From Candidatus Symbiobacter sp. (lineage in GTDB: Bacteria > Pseudomonadota > Alphaproteobacteria > Elsterales > Elsteraceae): a DNA stretch of 13,178 nucleotides. Each line of letters begins with the position of its first letter. The stretch's first letter is position 1. Of the stretch, positions 1-6,894 are shown piece by piece. Position numbers and translations under genes: made by a program. Under the pieces are notes generated by a model. That model was not told where the DNA came from. It saw only the letters and a list, made by a program, of their open reading frames with translations, and made no database searches. Where the stretch lies: contig JASGCR010000030.1 in assembly GCA_030054015.1 (NCBI GenBank), positions 1-13,178 on the forward strand, read 5' to 3'.

Positions 1-56
1 ACCCGACTCGGACTGCAAGCGGATTCCCGCTTGCAGTCCGGCGGGTAATGACGCTC
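1..56. repeat. Right half of a cloverleaf palindromic repeat, cut by the window edge
   Basis: The window opens inside an element. It begins with the last bases of the central stem (ACCC), followed by GACTCG and a perfect 14-bp hairpin (9-22 with 27-40, loop ATTC), then the outer end GGGTAATGACGCTC (43-56). The arm is identical to the right arm at 11390-11421. The element lies downstream of betA and its GC hairpin is followed by T-runs, so it could end betA transcription or transcription entering from the left; that role is inference. Confidence 0.85.
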
Positions 57-189
57 CCTTTTTTTTCGCTCCCCCCTTTTTGACGCTCGCTTTTTGACGC
101 TCGCTTTTTAAGCGGGTAATGACGCTCCCCTTTTTGACGCTCCCTTTTTGGCACTCGTACTTTAAGCGGGGAATGACGCACCTTTTTTT
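57..189. repeat. Degenerate T-run/GACGCTC tail of the repeat family
   Basis: This gene-free stretch is a series of T-runs each followed by the element's outer-end motif GACGCTC or a near variant: 82-88, 96-102, 121-127, 136-142, 150-156 (GGCACTC) and 175-180 (GACGCA). Two of these carry the longer end GCGGG(T/G)AATGACGC. It looks like repeated duplication or slippage of one end of the palindromic element. The last T-run reaches the betA stop codon (188-190). Confidence 0.7.
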
Positions 190-1873
190 AACAGGCCGCC
201 GCCGCATCACGCGGCAAGGGTGATTTTCCCAAAACGGCATCGGCTAATTTCTCGGCCAGCATAATGGTCGGGGCATTGAGGTTGCCGGTGGTAATGGCGG
301 GCATAATCGACGAATCGATCACCCGCAAGCCCTGCATCCCCCACACACGCCCATCCGGCCCCACCACCGCCATTTTGTCGGTCGCCGCCCCCATTTTGCA
401 GCTACAAGACGGGTGATAGGCACTTTCCAGTTTTTGCCGCAAAAATGCGTCAATGGCCGCGTCGCTGGTGATATCGGCGGTCGGGTTTAATGCGCGGCCA
501 CGATAGGGATCAAAGGCAGCCTGGGCAAAGATCTCCCGCGTCAAACGCACACAAGCCCGCATTTCTTGCCAATCTTTGGGGTGGCTCATATAATTAAAGG
601 TGATTTTGGGGGGCGTGGCCGGATCGGCATCGGCCAGCCGCACATGCCCGCGGCTTTGTGAGCGCATGGTGCCGACATGTACTTGGAAACCATGCTCGCT
701 CGCCAGGCCTTTGCCATCATAGGTCACCGCCAAGGGCAGAAAATGATATTGAATATCGGGATAGGGGCTTGCCGCCGATGCACGGATAAAGCCACAACTC
801 TCAAAATGATTGGTGGCCCCCAATCCGCGCTTAAACAACAGCCAATTCAAGCCGATCCAAGCCCTGGCCAGCAAAGACATATGACGATAAAGCGTTATTG
901 GCTGGGTACAGGCGATTTGGTGATAATATTCCAAATGATCTTGCAGATTTTCACCGACGCCAGGCAAATCATGCACGACCGCAATGCCATGTTGTTGCAA
1001 AGCCTCAGGCGCGCCAATGCCAGAGAGTTGCAAGATTTTGGGGGAATTGATCGAACCCGCGCTTAAAATCACCTCACGCCGCGCCCGCAAGGTCATTTTA
1101 GCCGCGCCATTTTTGCCCGCGTCTGGTTTAAACGACCCATCCCGTGCCGCGCCTTGGGTAAATTCGACCCCCACCGCCCGTTTATTCTCAACCAGAATGC
1201 GCGTGACTTGGCAGAGGGTTTTCACCGCCAAATTGTGACGGCGAAGGGCGGGACGCAAATAGGCATTCGCCGCCGACCAGCGCACCCCGTCTTTGACCGT
1301 CATGTCCATGCGGCCAAAGCCTTCTTGCTGCGCTCCATTGACATCGTCGGTGGCTTGGTAACCCGCTTGCTGTGCCGCCGCGATAAAAGCGTGATAGAGC
1401 GGGTTTTTCAATTCGCCATAACGGGTCGCAAGTTTGCCCTGATCGCCGCGCCAGGCATTGCCGCCACTGTGGCGATTTTCGGCGCGTTTGAAATAAGGCA
1501 ACACATCGGTGTAGGACCAATTTTTAGCCCCCAATGCTTCCCACCCGTCAAAATCGGCGGGATTGCCGCGAATATAGACCAGACCGTTAATCGAACTTGA
1601 GCCGCCCAGCACTTTGCCGCGGGGACAGGTGATGCGGCGACCATTAAGTTCGGGTTCCGGCTCGGATTGATAAAGATAGGTATATTTCGCCAGATTGAGC
1701 GGGATCGACAAGGCACTCGGCATTTGGATAAAAATGCTTTGATCCGAGCCGCCATGTTCGATCACACAGACCGTATGCTCGCCCGATTCGCTCAGGCGAT
1801 CCGCCAAGACACAGCCCGCCGAGCCGGCCCCAATAATGATGTAATCAAATTCTTGCATAATGGTGGTTCGCAT
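188..1873 (-). CDS. betA: Choline dehydrogenase BetA
   Basis: A GMC-family FAD flavoprotein that oxidises choline to betaine aldehyde (and can act on the aldehyde), feeding the respiratory chain at the inner membrane. The 561 residues match the family length and align throughout with E. coli BetA as I recall it. Visible features are the FAD-binding GAGSAG (15-20) with Glu39, GMC signature 1 (about 85-103, GKVLGGSSSINGLVYIRG), signature 2 (271-285, SAGSINSPKILQLSG), and the catalytic His487 (YHPSCSCKMG) and Asn531 (TGNLNAPTIM). A stretch at about 250-262 (GAARDGSFKPDAGKNG) is longer than in E. coli. Met6 (ATG at 1858) is the better homology start, since E. coli BetA begins MQFDYIIIGAG; neither ATG has a clear ribosome-binding site. 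It lies 20 bp downstream of betB, presumably in one operon. No betI regulator or choline transporter is in the window. Confidence 0.96.
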   Translation of the reverse strand: MRTTIMQEFDYIIIGAGSAGCVLADRLSESGEHTVCVIEHGGSDQSIFIQMPSALSIPLNLAKYTYLYQSEPEPELNGRRITCPRGKVLGGSSSINGLVYIRGNPADFDGWEALGAKNWSYTDVLPYFKRAENRHSGGNAWRGDQGKLATRYGELKNPLYHAFIAAAQQAGYQATDDVNGAQQEGFGRMDMTVKDGVRWSAANAYLRPALRRHNLAVKTLCQVTRILVENKRAVGVEFTQGAARDGSFKPDAGKNGAAKMTLRARREVILSAGSINSPKILQLSGIGAPEALQQHGIAVVHDLPGVGENLQDHLEYYHQIACTQPITLYRHMSLLARAWIGLNWLLFKRGLGATNHFESCGFIRASAASPYPDIQYHFLPLAVTYDGKGLASEHGFQVHVGTMRSQSRGHVRLADADPATPPKITFNYMSHPKDWQEMRACVRLTREIFAQAAFDPYRGRALNPTADITSDAAIDAFLRQKLESAYHPSCSCKMGAATDKMAVVGPDGRVWGMQGLRVIDSSIMPAITTGNLNAPTIMLAEKLADAVLGKSPLPRDAAAAC

Positions 1874-1893
1874 TCTGTTTGACTTTGTTGGCG

Positions 1894-3411
1894 TTAATAA
1901 GGCGCATCGACTTTGCTCAAATTCACATAAACGCTTTTGATTTCACTGAAATGATCGAGCGCAAGGCGGCTGTTTTCGCGGCCAATCCCCGATAATTTCA
2001 TGCCGCCAAACGGCAATTCGACCGGCGTGACGTTGTAATGATTGATCCAGCAGGTCCCTGCCCTAAGCTGAGCAATGACGCGGTGTCCCCGTGCCAAATC
2101 GCGGGTAAAAACCCCGGCGGCGAGGCCAAATTCGGTGTTGTTAGCGCGGGCAATCACGTCGGATTCGTCGGTGAAGGGCAAAATCGTCATCACCGGGCCA
2201 AATATTTCTTCGCGGGCAATCGCCATATCGTCATGACCGCCGTCAAACACGCAAGGTCTGACAAAATTGCCGCCTTTAAGTTCGCCCGCCAAACTCACCC
2301 CGCCGCCGCACAATAATATTGCCCCTTGGCGTTGTCCCGCCTCGATATAATTCATGATTTTTTGGTGATGTTGCGGCGAAATCACCGCGCCAATTTGCGT
2401 CCTGGGATCAAGCGGATCGCCAATCACCATGCGGTTGATGCGCGTCAATAAACGGTCAATAAATTCCGCCCGGATATCGTCATGGACGTAGACGCGGGTG
2501 CCGTTCGAGCAAACCTCGCCCGCCGAATAAAAATTGCCAATCATCGCGCCACTGACGGCATCGTCAAGATCGGCATCGGCAAATATGATCATCGGTGATT
2601 TGCCGCCCAGCTCCAGAGTCACCCGTTTAAGCCCCGCCGCCGCCGCCCGCATGACGCGCTTGCCGGTGCCGACCTCGCCGGTTAAGGAGACTTTGCCAAT
2701 ATCCTGGTGGGCAATGAGCAATTGACCGGTGGCCGCCCTCCCCTGCACCACCGTAAAAATTCCGTCCGGCAATCCCGCCCGTTGGATAATCCGTTCCAAT
2801 TCAATGGCAGAGAGCGGGGTTAATTCCGCCGGTTTAAATATCACCGCATTGCCGGCGGCCAAAGCCGGTGCGCTTTTCCAACAGGCGATTTGTAACGGGT
2901 AATTCCAGGCCCCAATCGCCGCCACCACCCCAATTGGTTCGCGCCGCGTATAGCCAAACGCATTTTGTCCCAAATCGACATAATCGCCGGTATCGGTGGC
3001 GGCCACGGCGGCAAAATATTCAAAACATTCGGCCCCGGATGCGACATCCACGACCAGGGTTTCTTGGATAGGTTTGCCAGTATCTTGGGATTCCAAGCGG
3101 GCCAGGGCATCGTTTTCGGCCCGCAATAAATCCGCGACGCGGCGCAATTTACGCCCACGCTCCGCCGGGGTAAGTGCCGCCCATTGGCGTTGCGCGTCCT
3201 TTGCCCGCGCCAGTTTTTGGTTAATTTCTTGCGGCCCAGCGGCTTGCAATTCCGCCAATATCTGGTTGGTCGCCGGATTGACCGTTATGATCGGGGCAAA
3301 ATCCGCCGCCCATTGATCATCAAAGGCAATGTTATCGGCAAAGCGATATTCTGGCCCTGGTAAATCTGGCCTTGGTAAATCTGGCCTTGGCAGATCGTGC
3401 GATTTGGTCAA
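1894..3411 (-). CDS. betB: Betaine aldehyde dehydrogenase BetB
   Basis: An NAD(P)-dependent aldehyde dehydrogenase that converts betaine aldehyde to the osmoprotectant glycine betaine, the second step after BetA. The 505 residues show the ALDH landmarks in order: oxyanion Asn170 in GAWNYP, FKPAE (192-196, cofactor-binding Lys), TGEVGTG (244-250), general-base Glu267 in ELGGKSP, nucleophile Cys301 in GEVCSNG, and EEIFGPV (401-407). The start codon is TTG (3409-3411), supported by a strong GGGAGGGG 6 nt upstream. The protein is slightly longer than the usual roughly 490 residues because of a proline-rich N-terminal tail containing DLPRP/DLPRP/DLPGP, encoded by a 15-bp tandem repeat. It precedes betA in the same transcription unit. 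Its assignment as BetB rather than a general ALDH rests on high similarity plus the betA neighbour. Confidence 0.94.
   Translation of the reverse strand: MTKSHDLPRPDLPRPDLPGPEYRFADNIAFDDQWAADFAPIITVNPATNQILAELQAAGPQEINQKLARAKDAQRQWAALTPAERGRKLRRVADLLRAENDALARLESQDTGKPIQETLVVDVASGAECFEYFAAVAATDTGDYVDLGQNAFGYTRREPIGVVAAIGAWNYPLQIACWKSAPALAAGNAVIFKPAELTPLSAIELERIIQRAGLPDGIFTVVQGRAATGQLLIAHQDIGKVSLTGEVGTGKRVMRAAAAGLKRVTLELGGKSPMIIFADADLDDAVSGAMIGNFYSAGEVCSNGTRVYVHDDIRAEFIDRLLTRINRMVIGDPLDPRTQIGAVISPQHHQKIMNYIEAGQRQGAILLCGGGVSLAGELKGGNFVRPCVFDGGHDDMAIAREEIFGPVMTILPFTDESDVIARANNTEFGLAAGVFTRDLARGHRVIAQLRAGTCWINHYNVTPVELPFGGMKLSGIGRENSRLALDHFSEIKSVYVNLSKVDAPY
3350..3394. repeat. 15-bp tandem repeat, three copies, inside the betB 5' end
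   Basis: Three head-to-tail units on the plus strand: TCTGGCCCTGGTAAA (3350-3364), TCTGGCCTTGGTAAA (3365-3379) and TCTGGCCTTGGCAGA (3380-3394). Because 15 is a multiple of three, changes in copy number would lengthen or shorten the BetB N-terminus (DLPRP units at about residues 6-20) without shifting the frame. Confidence 0.9.
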
Positions 3412-3425
3412 TTATTTCCCCTCCC
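3409..3425 (-). promoter_or_regulatory. betB ribosome-binding site and TTG start codon
   Basis: On the minus strand GGGAGGGG (complement of 3418-3425) stands 6 nt before TTG (3409-3411). No ATG lies nearby in frame, so this site decides the betB start. Confidence 0.8.
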
Positions 3426-3438
3426 TCTCAACCGGTCA

Positions 3439-3606
3439 TTAGATCGCAATGACCATGCTTGGAGTTTTATTCATGGCAACCGCGTCGTAACCCGTCATAT
3501 TTGACTGACCACCAATGTCGTTAAAAATTGCCAGCCCACCCGCAATCGTAAAGCCAACCAAGACATTTGACAAGCCGATTCGTTGTTTTTTCTTAACATC
3601 CCTCAA
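3439..3606 (-). CDS. Possible small membrane protein upstream of betB
   Basis: An open frame of 55 codons running from a TTG (3604-3606) to TAA (3439-3441), ending 27 bp before betB. It has a basic start (RDVKKKQR), one hydrophobic stretch compatible with a membrane helix (LSNVLVGFTIAGGLAIF, residues 12-28) and a polar tail ending TPSMVIAI. I do not recognise it. There is no ATG and no good ribosome-binding site at the TTG. An ATG in another frame (3595-3597) would give a different, shorter peptide, so a frameshifted or decayed gene is possible. Its position suggests it would be co-transcribed with betBA. Confidence 0.3.
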   Translation of the reverse strand: MRDVKKKQRIGLSNVLVGFTIAGGLAIFNDIGGQSNMTGYDAVAMNKTPSMVIAI

Positions 3607-3619
3607 TATTTAAAAGGAA

Positions 3620-3633
3620 GAGCGTCATTACCC
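3620..3633. repeat. Solitary outer end of the palindromic repeat
   Basis: A single GAGCGTCATTACCC followed by a GCCGCGCAGCC/GAGCGGC stretch, just outside the full element at 3663. It resembles the remnant of an adjacent copy, matching the arrangement at 9170-9183. Confidence 0.75.
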
Positions 3634-3662
3634 GCCGCGCAGCCAAAGAGCGGCAAAAAAGG

Positions 3663-3864
3663 GAGCGTCATTACCCGCCGAAAGCCGCCGCGTAAGTGAA
3701 AGCGGCGGCAACTTTATGCTGTCGCCGCCGATCCTTACGCGGCGACCCGTATAACGGATATTTCGAGTCGGGTAATCCCCCAGGAGTTTAAGGAATAATA
3801 CTCCTGGGGGATTACCCAACTCGCGCTGTCTGTTCCACAGACAGCGCGGTGGGGAATGACGCTC
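3663..3864. repeat. Full cloverleaf palindromic repeat with an enlarged left arm
   Basis: The outer ends are GAGCGTCATTACCC (3663-3676) and GGGGAATGACGCTC (3851-3864). The central stem GGGTAATCCCCCAGGAG (3770-3786) pairs perfectly over 17 bp with 3801-3817 around the loop TTTAAGGAATAATA. The right arm is a 12-bp perfect hairpin (3822-3833 with 3837-3848, loop TCC). The left arm (3677-3769) is unusually long, with nested pairings such as CGCCGCGTAAG with CTTACGCGGCG. The element abuts the downstream end of the restriction-modification gene, and its GAGCG end supplies part of that gene's TGA stop. Confidence 0.88.
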
Positions 3865-6673
3865 AGTTTTTGCTGCGTTTTTTGGGCGCGGTTGGCGGGG
3901 ATATGTGGTTTAACCCCAATGATGGCGCACGCTGTTCATAGAGTCGAAAGAGTAATTCAATCCTCTCACGGTCATTGCTTAATTTGCGGTCGGAATAAAT
4001 TGCTTCAACGGCGCGGTCATTTTCAAGATGTGCGCGTTTAAGATCATTGGGCATTAAATCGGGATCATAAAGCAATTTCAATCGATCATTAGGGTATTCT
4101 GCCCGCGCATCCAAAATCGCCTGGCCGTATTTTTCCAATTTCTTGAGTTTATCATCCGATATTGGCGGAATTGGAAAGGTGTTATACACCATGCCGATAG
4201 AATAGCGGAATCGGCTTTCTAATCGCCCGCCGATGTTACGCAACCACACCATGTGTATTCGGGACGTTAATAACGAGAAATGAACTAGAGTTGGGTTTTC
4301 AATCAGTCGGATCGCATTGCTTGGTATTACCGGAGGTTTAAGCCAAGCAATTGGCACATAGTCCCGCGTCTCAGAACTTGTTTCAGGTACCGCCAAAAAT
4401 GGCTGTTCGGGAATAACATTGACATGATAATTGCGGGGAAAATCGGCAATGGCATTGGTACCTTTGCTGTGACTGTTTTGACGGAATTTTTTAACCGCGT
4501 TGATCAGTTTGCGGGTTTCCTTCATTAGATTTAATTCATCGAGGGTGGCATTTTGCAACGCCAAAATCCAGCGTTTCTCGCCATTGATCAATTCCTTTGC
4601 CCCGATATAAGGGTGCATGAATCGTTCTGCCATTGGTTCTTTGTACAAAAATAAACGGCGTCTTTCTTCGTCGAAGATATAATTGCCACCATCAATTGGT
4701 TTAGAGCCAATAATCATGGCGGGCAAGCCATTGAGTGGCTCTTTGGTCTCGGTGATCACCAGATTTGGATCATGCAAATTGCTGGCATCGAATAAATAGG
4801 GCGAAATGGCTTTACAGGCAATTTCAATCGGTTTTTCCGATGGGTCGGGATAGGTAAAAAGCCGTTTGGATTCGGGTACGTGATCGCATTTAACCAGACC
4901 GATTATGACACAATGCACATGAGCTTTGCCACGCGCTTCGGATGTCCAGACAAAGGGTTGATAGGCAAATTTAATCGATAATTGAAAGCGTTCCAGCATA
5001 ATCGGCCAGAATTGCGCCACTTGTTCCCCCTGGCAAATTGAATTTACGGCAACAAAGGCAAAGGGCGTATCGCTTTTTTGATTGAATTTTGCTGCCTTGA
5101 AAAACCAATTGGTAACATAATCCAAGGTGCCGCCGCTACCACCCAATTCGCCTTCGCGGTGGGTTTGGCTGCGTTGCTTATCACTTTGGAATTTCGCGCC
5201 GCCAAAGGGGGGATTGCCAAAAATAAAGCTGCAATTTTCGGGTTCAATCAGTTGCGACCAGTCGGTTTCGAGCGCATCTGCATGAAGGATTCTGGGTGAT
5301 TTTTGTAGGGGGATGCGGATATAAACATCCTTGATTAAAGAAGATAATTCTTTATTCATTAAATGGTCGGTCATCCAAAGCGCGGTTTCGGCAATCCGCA
5401 CCGCAAATTCATTCAGTTCAATGCCGTAAAATTGGTCAACATCAACCATCGAGGCGAAAGATTGTTCTAATTTGGTTTGCTTACCCCCCGATGGAGAAAT
5501 TTCAAGTAATTTTTTGATAATGTCGTGTTCTAGCCGTCGAATTTCCCGGTAAGCCACCACCAGAAAATTCCCGCAGCCACAGGCCGGGTCAAAAAAAGTC
5601 AATTCGCGCAATTTTTTTTGAAAATTTTTGATGCGATCAAGGCTGGCGGTTTGGGTGTTGCTGATTTTCTGCCATTCCGCCCGCAATTCATCAAGGAAAA
5701 GCGGGGCGATCAGTTTCATGATATTTTCTTCGGTGGTGTAATGGGCGCCTTGCTCGCGCCGTTCCGGCGGCAACAACACCGATTGAAACAAAGCACCGAA
5801 AATAGTTGGGGATATTTGCGACCAATCATATTTGCATAGATCAATCAATATTTTGCGCATTCCCAGGTTAAAGGGGGCAACTTTTAATGTATCGGAAAAT
5901 AACCCCCCATTTATATAAGGGAATTGTAGAAGATCATGGTCGGTATATATGGGGCGATTGCTGTTATTACTATTCAAAACATCAAATAATTGTTGCAGCC
6001 TAAGCCCGACATCATCGCCATCGTCACGGGTTTTGTTGCGCAAAAACTTAATAAACATATTGCGACGGTTGAAAATTGTATCGGAAGCAAAAAGACAAAA
6101 TGCCAGTCTTACCAAATATTGTTCAAGATCATGACCGTCATAGCCAGAATCTTTGAGCGCATCATGTAATTCGCCCATTTTTTCCGCAGCCTTGACATCC
6201 AAATTTTCGGGAATGTCAAAATCACCTTCGTGATCGGCAAAAAGATCGGCAAAAAAATCAATGTATTTGTGAAATTCCGCCAAAGTGAAGCGAAAATTTT
6301 TCTCCCCGCCCCGATCAGTGATGATAAAATTCTGAAAATCACTGACCATGATGTAACGCGGTTGGTCTTCAGTCTCTATGCCGAATAAATAGGATTCAGC
6401 TTGGGTCTGCGCTTTGTGCAAATCGCGTCCGATTGATTTTTGTTCAACCAATATTTTCTTTGGCCAGAACAAGTCAATAAAACCACCTTTCTTTTCATCG
6501 GTCAGTTTTTCAACGAATCTTTCAAATAAATCCACGCGCAATTGGTTAATGCCGAACACATTGAAAAACTCGATATAAAATCGATGCGTGTCTTGGCGTT
6601 CATGACCGCGCCCTTCCCAGTTTGACTGGAAAATTTGAGCACGGCGTATGATTTCGCTTTTCGCAATCTGCAT
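3863..6673 (-). CDS. MmeI-family bifunctional restriction endonuclease/DNA adenine methyltransferase (Type IIL/IIG)
   Basis: A 936-residue single-chain restriction-modification enzyme, close to the length of MmeI (about 919). Enzymes of this family methylate adenine on one strand of a short asymmetric site and cut roughly 20 nt away. The N-terminus carries the nuclease motif D67-X9-E77-Q-K79, the same spacing as D70/E80/K82 of MmeI as I recall it. A helical spacer follows. The gamma-type methyltransferase has motif X/Q-G-x-H-Y-T (QGAHYTTEE, 318-326), motif I DPACGCGNF (362-370), FYGIEL (425-430), HADALET (474-480) and motif IV GNPPF (486-490). A target-recognition region spans about 600-830. 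The C-terminal tail has the family motif LYDPDLMPNDLKRAHL (878-893). All catalytic residues are present, so it is predicted active; the recognised site cannot be read from sequence. No ribosome-binding site precedes the ATG. The gene looks more AT-rich than betBA, and repeats lie on both sides, which suggests acquisition. Confidence 0.92.
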   Translation of the reverse strand: MQIAKSEIIRRAQIFQSNWEGRGHERQDTHRFYIEFFNVFGINQLRVDLFERFVEKLTDEKKGGFIDLFWPKKILVEQKSIGRDLHKAQTQAESYLFGIETEDQPRYIMVSDFQNFIITDRGGEKNFRFTLAEFHKYIDFFADLFADHEGDFDIPENLDVKAAEKMGELHDALKDSGYDGHDLEQYLVRLAFCLFASDTIFNRRNMFIKFLRNKTRDDGDDVGLRLQQLFDVLNSNNSNRPIYTDHDLLQFPYINGGLFSDTLKVAPFNLGMRKILIDLCKYDWSQISPTIFGALFQSVLLPPERREQGAHYTTEENIMKLIAPLFLDELRAEWQKISNTQTASLDRIKNFQKKLRELTFFDPACGCGNFLVVAYREIRRLEHDIIKKLLEISPSGGKQTKLEQSFASMVDVDQFYGIELNEFAVRIAETALWMTDHLMNKELSSLIKDVYIRIPLQKSPRILHADALETDWSQLIEPENCSFIFGNPPFGGAKFQSDKQRSQTHREGELGGSGGTLDYVTNWFFKAAKFNQKSDTPFAFVAVNSICQGEQVAQFWPIMLERFQLSIKFAYQPFVWTSEARGKAHVHCVIIGLVKCDHVPESKRLFTYPDPSEKPIEIACKAISPYLFDASNLHDPNLVITETKEPLNGLPAMIIGSKPIDGGNYIFDEERRRLFLYKEPMAERFMHPYIGAKELINGEKRWILALQNATLDELNLMKETRKLINAVKKFRQNSHSKGTNAIADFPRNYHVNVIPEQPFLAVPETSSETRDYVPIAWLKPPVIPSNAIRLIENPTLVHFSLLTSRIHMVWLRNIGGRLESRFRYSIGMVYNTFPIPPISDDKLKKLEKYGQAILDARAEYPNDRLKLLYDPDLMPNDLKRAHLENDRAVEAIYSDRKLSNDRERIELLFRLYEQRAPSLGLNHISPPTAPKKRSKN

Positions 6674-6687
6674 GGTGATGTCACAAA

Positions 6688-6732
6688 TTATCTGAAATAA
6701 ATCAGCCTACACTTAGATGCCCAGCGCATCAT
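6688..6732 (-). CDS. Possible leader peptide upstream of the restriction-modification gene
   Basis: An ATG-ATG start with AGGGGA about 5 nt upstream opens a 14-codon frame (MMRWASKCRLIYFR) that ends 14 nt before the restriction-modification ATG. The large gene itself has no visible ribosome-binding site, so it could depend on ribosomes arriving from this short frame. The peptide matches nothing I recognise. Confidence 0.3.
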   Translation of the reverse strand: MMRWASKCRLIYFR

Positions 6733-6762
6733 AATTCCCCTGATTATCAATCGATCACGGGA

Positions 6763-6791
6763 GATATACAACGCGATAGAATGGGAGTCAA
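6763..6791 (-). promoter_or_regulatory. Candidate sigma70-type promoter of the restriction-modification gene
   Basis: On the minus strand TTGACT (6786-6791) is separated by exactly 17 nt from TATATC (6763-6768), predicting transcription from about 6756 and an 80-nt leader before the ATG at 6673. The -35 box overlaps the central hairpin of a degenerate repeat copy. Confidence 0.45.
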
Positions 6792-6866
6792 AGATGTTTA
6801 TACTCCCGGGACATTGCCCGACTCGTGCCGTTCGTGCTGCGTACAGCACGCTGGGCAATTACGTTC
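6783..6866. repeat. Degenerate copy of the palindromic repeat
   Basis: A diverged half element: a central hairpin reduced to GGGAGT/ACTCCC (6783-6788 with 6802-6807), then GGGACATTGCCCGACTCG matching the central stem and GACTCG junction, an arm hairpin CGTGCTG-CGTA-CAGCACG (6833-6850), and a worn outer end TGGGCAATTACGTTC (6852-6866). It lies downstream of lpdA and could terminate its transcript. Confidence 0.7.
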
Positions 6867-6894
6867 ACTTGATTGGCACTATATAAAAAATCAC

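Noticed and set aside
3628..3819. Minus-strand open frame of 63 codons
   Set aside because: It lies within the palindromic element and reads through hairpin stems; similar peptides arise wherever the element occurs.
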